The notes under the pieces: model-generated
The model's database searches: none
The model's input: the letters and a program-made list of their open reading frames with translations, nothing else
What the model was told of the DNA's origin: nothing
Translations under genes and position numbers: made by a program
Assembly (NCBI GenBank): GCA_937949545.1
Contig: CALEDR010000021.1
Span: forward strand, 1-64,000
DNA: 64,000 nucleotides
Direction of reading: 5' to 3'
From: an uncultured Phycisphaerae bacterium
GTDB lineage: Bacteria > Planctomycetota > Phycisphaerae > Sedimentisphaerales > Anaerohalosphaeraceae
In this document: piece by piece, positions 51,399 through 58,684 of the stretch
Layout: the number at the start of each line of letters is the position of its first letter
Numbering within the stretch: the stretch's first letter is position 1

Positions 51399-53140
51399 CG
51401 CCGATTCTCAATGCAGTACAGATGCCGGCTGCCCCGCAGGTAGATGCGTCCGGGCGCAAAGGCAGGCGAGGCGGTAAACGATTCCGGCAGCTCATTTTGT
51501 CCGATCTGTTCAAACGTGCGGGCAGCCTTGACCAGAATCATCCGCCCCTTGGTGCTCAACAGATAAAGGATATCGCCGACCAGAACAGGAGAGGCCTGGA
51601 ACACGGCCTGAAGGTCCTGACTGTACAGCCGGCTGCCGTCCTGAACGTCGAAACATTCCAACACGCCTTCCGAATCAACCGTCCAGACTAATCGCCCGTC
51701 GCTGACAGGGCTGCAGATATCCGGGATGCTGCCTTCGGCTTTCCAAAGGAGCTCGGCCTGCATCTGCTCCGCAGGAGCCTGGGGCGGACGGACAGCAGCC
51801 AGATGAGTATAAGGATGAACAGCAAAGATTCGTCCGGCAGCGGCAATCTGCGTGGGTGCTACATCGCCGCCCAGACAATCCAGCCGCCACAATTCGCGGC
51901 CGTCCGTCGCATCATAAGCAATCAGCCAGGGAGAGCCGCTGGTTAAAATCTGCATCTGACCGCCCCACTCCACCACGGTGGGAGAGGTCCAGGAATTGGG
52001 CACCGGCCGCTCCCGCTCCCACAGTGTTTGACCGGTGGTTATATCCAGTGCGATCAGTTTGCTCCGGCCGGGCTCGTAATCCTGATCAAACTGAATAATC
52101 AGGCGGTTTTCATACACCGTCAAAGAAGAGGCGTATCCGTAGGCACTGGCGGGCACACCGAGAGAACGAACCCATTGTCTTCGCCCGTCAAAATCAAAAC
52201 AGCCGACCTGGCCGTCGGCAAAAATCGCCGCTACAAATACGCCATTTACGGCCGCCGTCGAGGCTGCATAGCCGGTGTCCTCCATAATGGTCATTTCCTC
52301 CCGCTGAGCCGCCGGCGCCAAGGGCACCTGCCCGGTCCACAGCAGTGTACCGTCCTCCGCGTTAAAGCAGTACACCTCCTGCCGTTTTGCATCCGCACCG
52401 GTCAGAAAAATCCGATTTTCCCAGACTACCGGCGAATTGTGGCCGGGCAGTTCCACCGGCACCTTCCAGCGAATATTTTTCCCCGAGGCCCCGTCCCACT
52501 CTGTCGGGATATTGTCAAACGGACAAATGCCGGCTCCCTGCGGACCGCGGAAGACCGGCCAGTTTTGGTTCATCTGCTCCCAAGAGGCAAAGGCCGGCCG
52601 GCTCTCGGAGGAATCTTCCGCACCCGCAGACTCCTGCGGAGTTTGAGACCCCTGAAACGACCAGAAAAGAACCGCGGAAGCCAGAACAGCCGTTCCGGCG
52701 GAAACTGCCCAGCGTGTCCGGCGGGCGGCCTGAATCTGTGCGGTCGTTCGGTCTTCGAGCGGCTCCGGATGCGGGGGCTTCTGATGGAAAGACCGCACCC
52801 AGAGAATCGTCCCGACAAAAACGGCCCCAAACAAAACGAACAACCCGCTGCCTCGATACAGGAACTGAAGGCGGGCCAGATGGTCTCGACGATAGTGAAC
52901 GTCGAGCTGACGAATCTCCTCTGCCAGCGATTCATCCGCCCCGCTGGTCTGGTACACATGCCGCAGGGCCTCCAGCTTTCGGCTGCGGCGTTCGTCCGTC
53001 ACCTTCAAATGATAAAATTGAACGGCCAGCAAAAGGCCCACAACCGCCCAAAATACCGCCGAAACAATCAGTGAACTGACCGCCGCCTGATAGCGAGGAT
53101 TCTGGGGAAGGAGATATTTGGACTCATCTCGACTGCTCAT
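51395..53140 (-). CDS. membrane-anchored BamB/PQQ-like propeller protein
   Basis: A 581-residue protein with three N-terminal hydrophobic helices (about 20-42, 95-115, 145-163) and a short linker, then a propeller that opens NWPVFRGPQGAG (about 200) and has VVWENRIFLTGAD, LYSQDLQAVFQASPVLV and RIYLRGSRHLYCIE. The first two helices bracket a charged stretch of about 50 residues that is probably a coiled coil. Blades are probably periplasmic. Start and stop both overlap neighbours as ATGA. No cofactor motif. Confidence 0.85.
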   Translation of the reverse strand: MSSRDESKYLLPQNPRYQAAVSSLIVSAVFWAVVGLLLAVQFYHLKVTDERRSRKLEALRHVYQTSGADESLAEEIRQLDVHYRRDHLARLQFLYRGSGLFVLFGAVFVGTILWVRSFHQKPPHPEPLEDRTTAQIQAARRTRWAVSAGTAVLASAVLFWSFQGSQTPQESAGAEDSSESRPAFASWEQMNQNWPVFRGPQGAGICPFDNIPTEWDGASGKNIRWKVPVELPGHNSPVVWENRIFLTGADAKRQEVYCFNAEDGTLLWTGQVPLAPAAQREEMTIMEDTGYAASTAAVNGVFVAAIFADGQVGCFDFDGRRQWVRSLGVPASAYGYASSLTVYENRLIIQFDQDYEPGRSKLIALDITTGQTLWERERPVPNSWTSPTVVEWGGQMQILTSGSPWLIAYDATDGRELWRLDCLGGDVAPTQIAAAGRIFAVHPYTHLAAVRPPQAPAEQMQAELLWKAEGSIPDICSPVSDGRLVWTVDSEGVLECFDVQDGSRLYSQDLQAVFQASPVLVGDILYLLSTKGRMILVKAARTFEQIGQNELPESFTASPAFAPGRIYLRGSRHLYCIENRR

Positions 53141-54438
53141 TGTTTTTCCCCGCTGCCGGTCTGTTTGCCGGCTTCCCAAATCCGCTGGCGCGGACAGAAT
53201 GCAAAACATCGTCCGCAGGCCAGACAGCCCGCCCGGTCGGCTTCATAATCCGTCCGTTTGAAATGAATGCTCATCTGAATCAGCTTAACGCCGGCGACGA
53301 AGCCGACAAAGATCCCCGCCGCAATCCCGCCCCAGGCAAATCTCTGAAAGACAGCGGCTTCCTGGTTCCAGAGACTCTGCAGCGTTCTGCCGGAGACTTC
53401 AAAGGCACGGACCGTATCCGTCGGTTCCGTCATCAGTCCGGCCTGCCGAAGACGGACCTGCCGGGCCAATTCCACAGTCGGATGGCCGGCGGCAAGTCCG
53501 GCGTGTACGCGGTACCCAAGCCAGCCGCCCAGGCCCATCAGAACCAACAGCAGCCCTGACAGAAACACCAGGCGCCGCCGCTCGGCGGGCCGCATCGATT
53601 CCGGCCAGGGTGCCGTCGGCGGCTGGATGGCTCCAAACGGACAGGCATCCTCACACAAACGGCACTGAATGCACTCATCCGGCGTAATCCGCACATGCCA
53701 AAAAGACAGACGGCCCGCCTGCCGCAGCAGCAGCCCGTACGGACAGACAAACCGGCAGTACGGACGGGCGATAAACACCCCCAGCCCCAAAAACAAAAGC
53801 CCCAAAAGCCACAGCGGCGTATTGAACCCCAGCCGGAAAAAAGCAATAAAGGGATCATATCGGCAAATGAGCAGCCCGGCCCCGACTGCCGCAAACAGCA
53901 CCGCGGCCGCCAGATACAGCCAGGCTCCGAGCCGGAAAGTTGTTTCCAGCCAGGCCGGAACGGCCAGCGGACGAAAGACCACCCAGTCCTGAATCGCCCC
54001 CAGCGGACAAACCGCCCCGCAGAAGACCCGCCCGAAAAACAGAGCGAATAGAATCGGCAGGAGGAAAAAGGCCGCGGCGGTCAGCGGCAGCACATAGGAA
54101 GAATCAAACAGAGACAGCACAACATTGCCCAGCGAACCGACCGAACAGATGCAGCCCTTTCGCCAAAAGCCGAAATACAGCAGACTAAAAATAGACAAGG
54201 CCGCAATCCCGTGCCGACTTCGCTTTCGAAAAATCAGCCAGGCAGCCAGTCCGAGGGCCGCCGCCAGCACGCCGACATCCACAAGCTCCCACACGGCGGC
54301 GCGCGGCGGCGGCGTGGTCAGCGTCGGCATCTGATAATCCGTCTCAAACTGCGGCGGCGGAAACCGCTGGGCCGCCTGCACCGCCGCAGCCGACAGAATC
54401 AACCCCATCCCAACTCCAGCCCGTCCCAAACGACTCAT
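53137..54438 (-). CDS. NapH-like membrane polyferredoxin
   Basis: A 433-residue protein with about six to seven membrane helices. Polyferredoxin hallmarks in order: an early Cys pair GCICSVGSLGNVVL, FFGRVFCGAVCPLGAIQDW, ARPYCRFVCPYGLLLRQ, two 4Fe-4S sets CIQCRLCEDACPFGA, and a C-terminal one GCLACGRCFAFCPRQRI. NapH, NosR and CcoG-type proteins take electrons from quinol or relay them across the membrane. Preceded on the same strand by a Tat-exported ferredoxin (a NapG counterpart), overlapping by 4 bases at each end. Confidence 0.9.
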   Translation of the reverse strand: MSRLGRAGVGMGLILSAAAVQAAQRFPPPQFETDYQMPTLTTPPPRAAVWELVDVGVLAAALGLAAWLIFRKRSRHGIAALSIFSLLYFGFWRKGCICSVGSLGNVVLSLFDSSYVLPLTAAAFFLLPILFALFFGRVFCGAVCPLGAIQDWVVFRPLAVPAWLETTFRLGAWLYLAAAVLFAAVGAGLLICRYDPFIAFFRLGFNTPLWLLGLLFLGLGVFIARPYCRFVCPYGLLLRQAGRLSFWHVRITPDECIQCRLCEDACPFGAIQPPTAPWPESMRPAERRRLVFLSGLLLVLMGLGGWLGYRVHAGLAAGHPTVELARQVRLRQAGLMTEPTDTVRAFEVSGRTLQSLWNQEAAVFQRFAWGGIAAGIFVGFVAGVKLIQMSIHFKRTDYEADRAGCLACGRCFAFCPRQRIWEAGKQTGSGEKQ

Positions 54439-55001
54439 GGATTGCGAACCTTCAATAAATAAGGAGACGAGGCCGGCACCCGAACAATCGCTTCGGACGG
54501 ACATACCCTCCCGATGGCGCACTCGTTGCAGTTCAGGCACCGGTCATGGCGAATCTGCAGAAACAGCGACCCATTGCCGAAGGCGGCACAGCCGACCACA
54601 CATTTGCCGCAGCCGATGCAGCGGCTTTCGTCAATCGTAAACTCAAAATACGGCTCTTCAATAAACCGCCGCCGAATCGCTCCGGTCGGGCACAACTGAT
54701 GTTCGGCACCGGTCTGAAGGGCTTTGGGGTCCGGACTGAAATAGCCCGTGCACAAATCGCAATAGCCGCACATTTCAAACGCATGCACACACTTGACCGC
54801 AGACTCGCTCAAGACACAATGCGTCGCACAGCGGCCGCAGCCGATGCATTTGTAGGGGTCAATCTGCCAGACCCATTCTTTCGCCCGGCTTCGCGAAGCC
54901 AAAGCCGCCACGGCCGCTCCTGCCGCAGCCAGCGAAACCGTCCAGAGGCCGTCTTTGAGAAAACGGCGGCGGCTGAGAAGTTCAGAAGGCGGAGGATTCA
55001 T
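54435..55001 (-). CDS. Tat-exported NapG-like 4Fe-4S ferredoxin
   Basis: A 188-residue protein with a twin-arginine signal SRRRFLKDGLWTVSLAAAG (10-28). It holds four 4Fe-4S Cys sets: CIGCGRCATHC, CGYCDLC plus LCPTGA, CIGCGKCVVGC, and CLNCNECAIGRVCPSEA. It is folded in the cytoplasm and exported, as for NapG. With NapH it would form a periplasmic electron carrier pair. It overlaps the small Tat protein by 20 bases and the NapH-like gene by 4. Confidence 0.9.
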   Translation of the reverse strand: MNPPPSELLSRRRFLKDGLWTVSLAAAGAAVAALASRSRAKEWVWQIDPYKCIGCGRCATHCVLSESAVKCVHAFEMCGYCDLCTGYFSPDPKALQTGAEHQLCPTGAIRRRFIEEPYFEFTIDESRCIGCGKCVVGCAAFGNGSLFLQIRHDRCLNCNECAIGRVCPSEAIVRVPASSPYLLKVRNP

Positions 55002-55248
55002 AGGATTTCTCCGAAGAGGGTTTTCTTTCCGCAGCTCGAACCAGGGAACAGGTTTGGAAAGAAGCGCACTGCCGACAATCTGCAGCCGCCGGATGGACGC
55101 ATCCGGTCCGGTCGGCTCGCCGGATTCGGGCCATCCAGAAAGCGGACAATACCCCCAAAGCCGTCCACACGCCTGCCCGAACCATTTGTTTCAAAAAAAG
55201 GCGTCGGGTCATTTTTGTGCTGCTGTCTGAAAGGCGGAAATGATTCAT
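54982..55248 (-). CDS. small twin-arginine protein with a four-Cys motif
   Basis: An 88-residue protein from ATG 55248, whose start overlaps the NHL gene's stop as ATGA. A Tat-type signal TRRLFLKQMVRAGVWTALG (about 13-31) precedes a hydrophobic stretch and a short domain with Cys spaced C-x8-C-x2-C-x5-C (GCVHPAAADCRQCASFQTC). That spacing could bind one iron-sulfur cluster or zinc. Small Tat/Cys proteins beside NapG/NapH-like pairs have been seen in other genomes. It is probably a required assembly or electron-carrier subunit. Confidence 0.72.
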   Translation of the reverse strand: MNHFRLSDSSTKMTRRLFLKQMVRAGVWTALGVLSAFWMARIRRADRTGCVHPAAADCRQCASFQTCSLVRAAERKPSSEKSYESSAF

Positions 55249-56282
55249 CCGTTCTTCTCGAAAATCAAAATAGTGTTTCGAACCTGTTCCAGCACATAAA
55301 TCCGCCCCTGCCCGTCTGCGGCCACATCGAGCCCCCGACTGCCGCATTCCTCCGGCGTTTCGCAAACTCGGACGGGCCCTTTCCAGCCCAGCTGCTGCGG
55401 CCCAGCCACAACGCCGAGCAGACGGCCATGGTCATCATAAACCTTCACGCGAACCAGCCCTTTCTCGCCGGTCACGAAGGTTCCGTCCGGCAGCTGAGCC
55501 AGGGCAATCGGATTGCAGCATCCGCTGAAGCCTTCCAGCTTCACAGACGGAATGCCCCAGTGCCATTCGAGATGCCCATCGAAGGTGTAGGCCTCGATGC
55601 GCTGACGTCCGGGATTGTTCACCCGCAAAAGGCCGTCGTGAGCAATCAGAACATCAAAATAGGGACTGGGAATCACAAACCCCTCGATGCCTCGTGACGG
55701 ATTCTTTTGTCCCAGCCGTCCGAGGGCATTCCCCTGCTTGTCGAAGCGATGAATCACCTTGCCGACAGCATCTGCCGCAAAAACATCCTCCGGCCCAACC
55801 GCAATCGAAGTGAACAGCGCCGTCTGTACCGGTGCCCAGGCGGACAATCGCTCGCCGGCTGGAGAATAGGTTTCAATTTGGTCTGTCATCGCCACATAAA
55901 GCACTCCATCGGCCGCTTTGACCGCGGTCGGTTTGGAGGGCAGGGAAATCTCTGTGTCTTTTCGGCCGTCCGAGGCAAACCGCAATATCTTCCGGTCCCC
56001 TGCGGCCCAAACCGCTCCGTCCGAATCCACGTCCAAAGCAACGGCCTCGAGAAGACCGGTTTCAATAGGCGGCCTGCTTTGTCGATAAATCAGCAAAGAC
56101 GGCTCAATTGTCGTCAATTCCTCTATGGAATACCGGTAGGCTCGCGGAACATTCTGTCGGACAAACCGGCGGTCCACAAACCAGTAAGCCAGAAAACCCG
56201 CCCCAAAGGCCGTCACGGCTAAAAACACGGCGACCAGCCCCCCATCGGCTTTGGCTGTCTGTTTGGGTAAATGTCGGCTCAT
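55245..56282 (-). CDS. membrane-anchored NHL-type propeller protein
   Basis: A 345-residue protein with one N-terminal membrane helix (about 14-36). The rest is a six-bladed NHL-like propeller with blades such as ALDVDSDGAVWAAGD, SIAVGPEDVFAADA, GRQRIEAYTFDGHLEWHWG and GLDVAADGQGRIYVLEQ. A distinctive Cys-Cys turn, EGFSGCCNPIALAQLPDG, and TPEECGSRG suggest a metal or cofactor contact. It sits between the first PQQ-like protein and the Tat proteins of the redox operon. Confidence 0.85.
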   Translation of the reverse strand: MSRHLPKQTAKADGGLVAVFLAVTAFGAGFLAYWFVDRRFVRQNVPRAYRYSIEELTTIEPSLLIYRQSRPPIETGLLEAVALDVDSDGAVWAAGDRKILRFASDGRKDTEISLPSKPTAVKAADGVLYVAMTDQIETYSPAGERLSAWAPVQTALFTSIAVGPEDVFAADAVGKVIHRFDKQGNALGRLGQKNPSRGIEGFVIPSPYFDVLIAHDGLLRVNNPGRQRIEAYTFDGHLEWHWGIPSVKLEGFSGCCNPIALAQLPDGTFVTGEKGLVRVKVYDDHGRLLGVVAGPQQLGWKGPVRVCETPEECGSRGLDVAADGQGRIYVLEQVRNTILIFEKNG

Positions 56283-56339
56283 TCAACCTCGTTATTGGGC
56301 TCTTGCGGATTGTTGTACTGTACTGTTAGTTCGTCTCAA

Positions 56340-57743
56340 TCATTCCTGCCTTCGCAAATCCAGACATTTCATCGTGGTAAAATCCCGAACAATCAAACGC
56401 CCTCCGACCAAAGCAGGCGGTGCCCAGCTTTCATGCCCGTCAAGGACTTTGACCCTGGCCAGCAAAACAAACTCATCCGGCCGGGCCTCAATTAAAGACA
56501 AAACTCCATCATCATTCAGGGCAATAATCTTTCCGTCTGCTAGGATATAGGGACCCAGGCCGAATTTGTTCTGCGGTCCGCTGGACCATCGGACTGTGCC
56601 GTCTGTATCCAGACATACCATCTCTTTATTAGGCCTGACACCATACAGAAAACCCTGATAATAAATCGGTGTCTGCTGATCAGAGCCAAACACCTCCGGC
56701 GGAAGAGCAAACAAGACCTCCGGTACAATTGTGTCCTGCTGTTTGACAAGACGCATCATCATGCTGCCTTTATTGTAACCGGCGGAAAAAAACAATCGGC
56801 CGTCGCCGAGCCAAACCGGCGTCGGAACATGGATGCGGAGCGTCCAGGCATCCGTTTCCCACAGAAGCGAACCGTCATCGGCGGCAATGCCAACGACCCC
56901 GCCGACGGCACAATAGACATACATTCGCCGGCCCTCAAATGGGATTGGGAGAATAGATGAATGCGTCATCTGCCAGCGGCGCGGATTAGGGGTTTTCCAG
57001 ACGACCTGCCCGCTTTCACAATCCACCGCCATCATCAGGACGTCTTTTCCAGCCGGGGCCAGAATGGCTTTTCCATCTTCAATTCGCGGGCACTGTCCGG
57101 CATACCAGAGCGGCTCCTGGGTCCCGTATTCCTTGACCAGGTCTATCGCCCAGCGAAACTGTCCTGTATCCGCATCCAGACAGGTTACGTCACAGCGCGG
57201 CCCAATCGTCACAACGTATCGGTCATCCACCGCCGGAATGGTTCGGCTCATTCCATGATTGCGCTTCACCGGAACGGGATAACTGTACCGCCAGATTTCC
57301 CGCCCATCCTCCAGAGAAAAACAGCGAATTGCATCGGCCTGACGGTCTATATCATAATCAATCAAGTAGACGCGTCCGTTTCGCACAGCGGGTCCTGCAT
57401 ATCCTTCCCCCAACGAAACCCGCCACAGTTCCTTCGGACCGCCGGGAGGAAACGAACGCATCAGGGGAACCGATTCGGTGCTGACGGCATCATAATGGAT
57501 ACCGCGAAAAGTCGGCCATACCCCAGCGGATTGGGAGGGAATCCCGTCGAATGTCTCCAGATGTCCCTGCTTGGTCGCGCCGGCAGCGGTTTGCGGTAAG
57601 GAAACATCCGGCCGCCCATCCTCTCCTGGCAGACGCATCGGAACCGACAGAGCATAATACGAATAAATCCAACCGGTCAGCAAGCCCGCTCCGGCGGCTG
57701 TCAGCATCAGGGGCACTAACCAAGACAGATAATATTTGCTCAT
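56340..57743 (-). CDS. membrane-anchored BamB/PQQ-like propeller protein, first gene of the redox operon
   Basis: A 467-residue protein with an N-terminal membrane helix (about 8-30). The propeller opens VWPTFRGIHYDAV and has blades with the typical GxVYLxD and AxDxxxGxxxW patterns: NGRVYLIDYDIDRQADAI, TCLDADTGQFRWAI, MMAVDCESGQVVWKT. It is the third propeller of this operon. No heme or PQQ-specific disulfide is visible. Gap to the NHL gene is 57 bases. Confidence 0.85.
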   Translation of the reverse strand: MSKYYLSWLVPLMLTAAGAGLLTGWIYSYYALSVPMRLPGEDGRPDVSLPQTAAGATKQGHLETFDGIPSQSAGVWPTFRGIHYDAVSTESVPLMRSFPPGGPKELWRVSLGEGYAGPAVRNGRVYLIDYDIDRQADAIRCFSLEDGREIWRYSYPVPVKRNHGMSRTIPAVDDRYVVTIGPRCDVTCLDADTGQFRWAIDLVKEYGTQEPLWYAGQCPRIEDGKAILAPAGKDVLMMAVDCESGQVVWKTPNPRRWQMTHSSILPIPFEGRRMYVYCAVGGVVGIAADDGSLLWETDAWTLRIHVPTPVWLGDGRLFFSAGYNKGSMMMRLVKQQDTIVPEVLFALPPEVFGSDQQTPIYYQGFLYGVRPNKEMVCLDTDGTVRWSSGPQNKFGLGPYILADGKIIALNDDGVLSLIEARPDEFVLLARVKVLDGHESWAPPALVGGRLIVRDFTTMKCLDLRRQE

Positions 57744-57841
57744 CGGTCGCCTGTTCCTGTTTGGACCCGAACGGCTGCGGCGGTCTGTGACATCTCACCC
57801 CCAGGCCGTTTTTTCTGCCATCCGACAGAACAACCCCCTTC

Positions 57842-57860
57842 TGCGAAAGCCCTTTTCGCA
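57842..57860. promoter_or_regulatory. palindrome upstream of the redox operon
   Basis: TGCGAAA (57842-57848), a 5-base loop, TTTCGCA (57854-57860) is a perfect 7-base stem 99 bases before the first operon gene and just past the LysM stop. There is no U run, so it may be an operator or attenuator rather than a terminator. The 57744-57884 gap holds no other clear element. Confidence 0.35.
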
Positions 57861-57884
57861 AGCCCTGACCGGCAGATCGGACCG

Positions 57885-58511
57885 CTATTTGGCCGGAATC
57901 CGAATTTTGCTCCCAACTTCCAGAGGCTTATTGGAAGAAAGATGCGGATTTAACTGGAGAATTTCCTTATATCGGGTTCCATTGCCCAATTGGGTGGCAG
58001 CAATCTTCCAGAGACTATCCCCTTCTTTAATCACATATTCACGCGTACCCGCCGGTCCCGCCGAGGAGGACGAGGAAGAAGAGGGGCTCGGTGCCGCCGC
58101 CACAGGGGAACCTGCTGCAGAAACCGAAGCCGAGGGGGCTGTCGGGGAGGAGGCGGAGGCGGCGGTTTTGTCCGCTTCTGCAGCGGGCTGGGGAGCCGAT
58201 CCCGAAGCCGCCATCTGTTCAAGGGCCATCTTCATCTGAGCCAAGTCTGTCCTGGCCTTGATTAAATCCGTATTGGCCCGCGTGAGGTCATTGCGGGTCC
58301 TCATTAATTCCGCCCTCAATTTGGCGATTTCATCGTCCGCCGCCCGCTGTTTTGCCTGGGACTGCAGCTCCAGATTCTGTAACTGTGTTCTGACTTCTTC
58401 TGTTTCCGCCCGAGCCGCATTGATTTTGGGTTTGGACGCCAGAAAACCGATCCCAAACCCCACTGCAGCGGCTGCTAATAACAGGATACCCATTATCGCT
58501 AATTGACGCAT
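57885..58511 (-). CDS. exported coiled-coil LysM protein
   Basis: A 208-residue protein with an N-terminal membrane anchor (about 5-25), a coiled coil (about 32-100: AELMRTRNDLTRANTDLIKA), an Ala/Ser/Pro-rich linker (about 104-150), and a C-terminal LysM domain (YVIKEGDSLWKIAATQLGNG, KEILQLNPHL, KIRIP). LysM binds peptidoglycan, so it tethers the inner membrane to the wall. It is divergent from secA and same-strand with the redox operon. Confidence 0.9.
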   Translation of the reverse strand: MRQLAIMGILLLAAAAVGFGIGFLASKPKINAARAETEEVRTQLQNLELQSQAKQRAADDEIAKLRAELMRTRNDLTRANTDLIKARTDLAQMKMALEQMAASGSAPQPAAEADKTAASASSPTAPSASVSAAGSPVAAAPSPSSSSSSSAGPAGTREYVIKEGDSLWKIAATQLGNGTRYKEILQLNPHLSSNKPLEVGSKIRIPAK

Positions 58512-58604
58512 TTTCGTTCCCTTAAAAAATAAAACTCGAGTAATTTACCGTTTTAAAGTCTGCAATGCAAGCAAGATTCTCAAGGTGAACGGACCGGATT
58601 GAAG

Positions 58605-58633
58605 TTGCCGTGTTCAGAAGAATCCATTATAAA
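58605..58633 (+). promoter_or_regulatory. sigma70-like promoter for secA
   Basis: TTGCCG at 58605-58610, a 17-base spacer, and TATAAA at 58628-58633. It lies about 51 bases before ATG 58685, which has AGGA about 8 bases upstream. Confidence 0.5.
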
Positions 58634-58684
58634 GGAATCAAAATATTACTGAGAAAGTGAACCGACAATATCAGGATATATGGT

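Noticed and set aside
44978-57743. True PQQ-dependent dehydrogenases
   Set aside because: No vicinal Cys-Cys, metal-binding Glu-Asn-Asp set or heme domain was visible; the propellers look like the BamB-like type common in planctomycetes.
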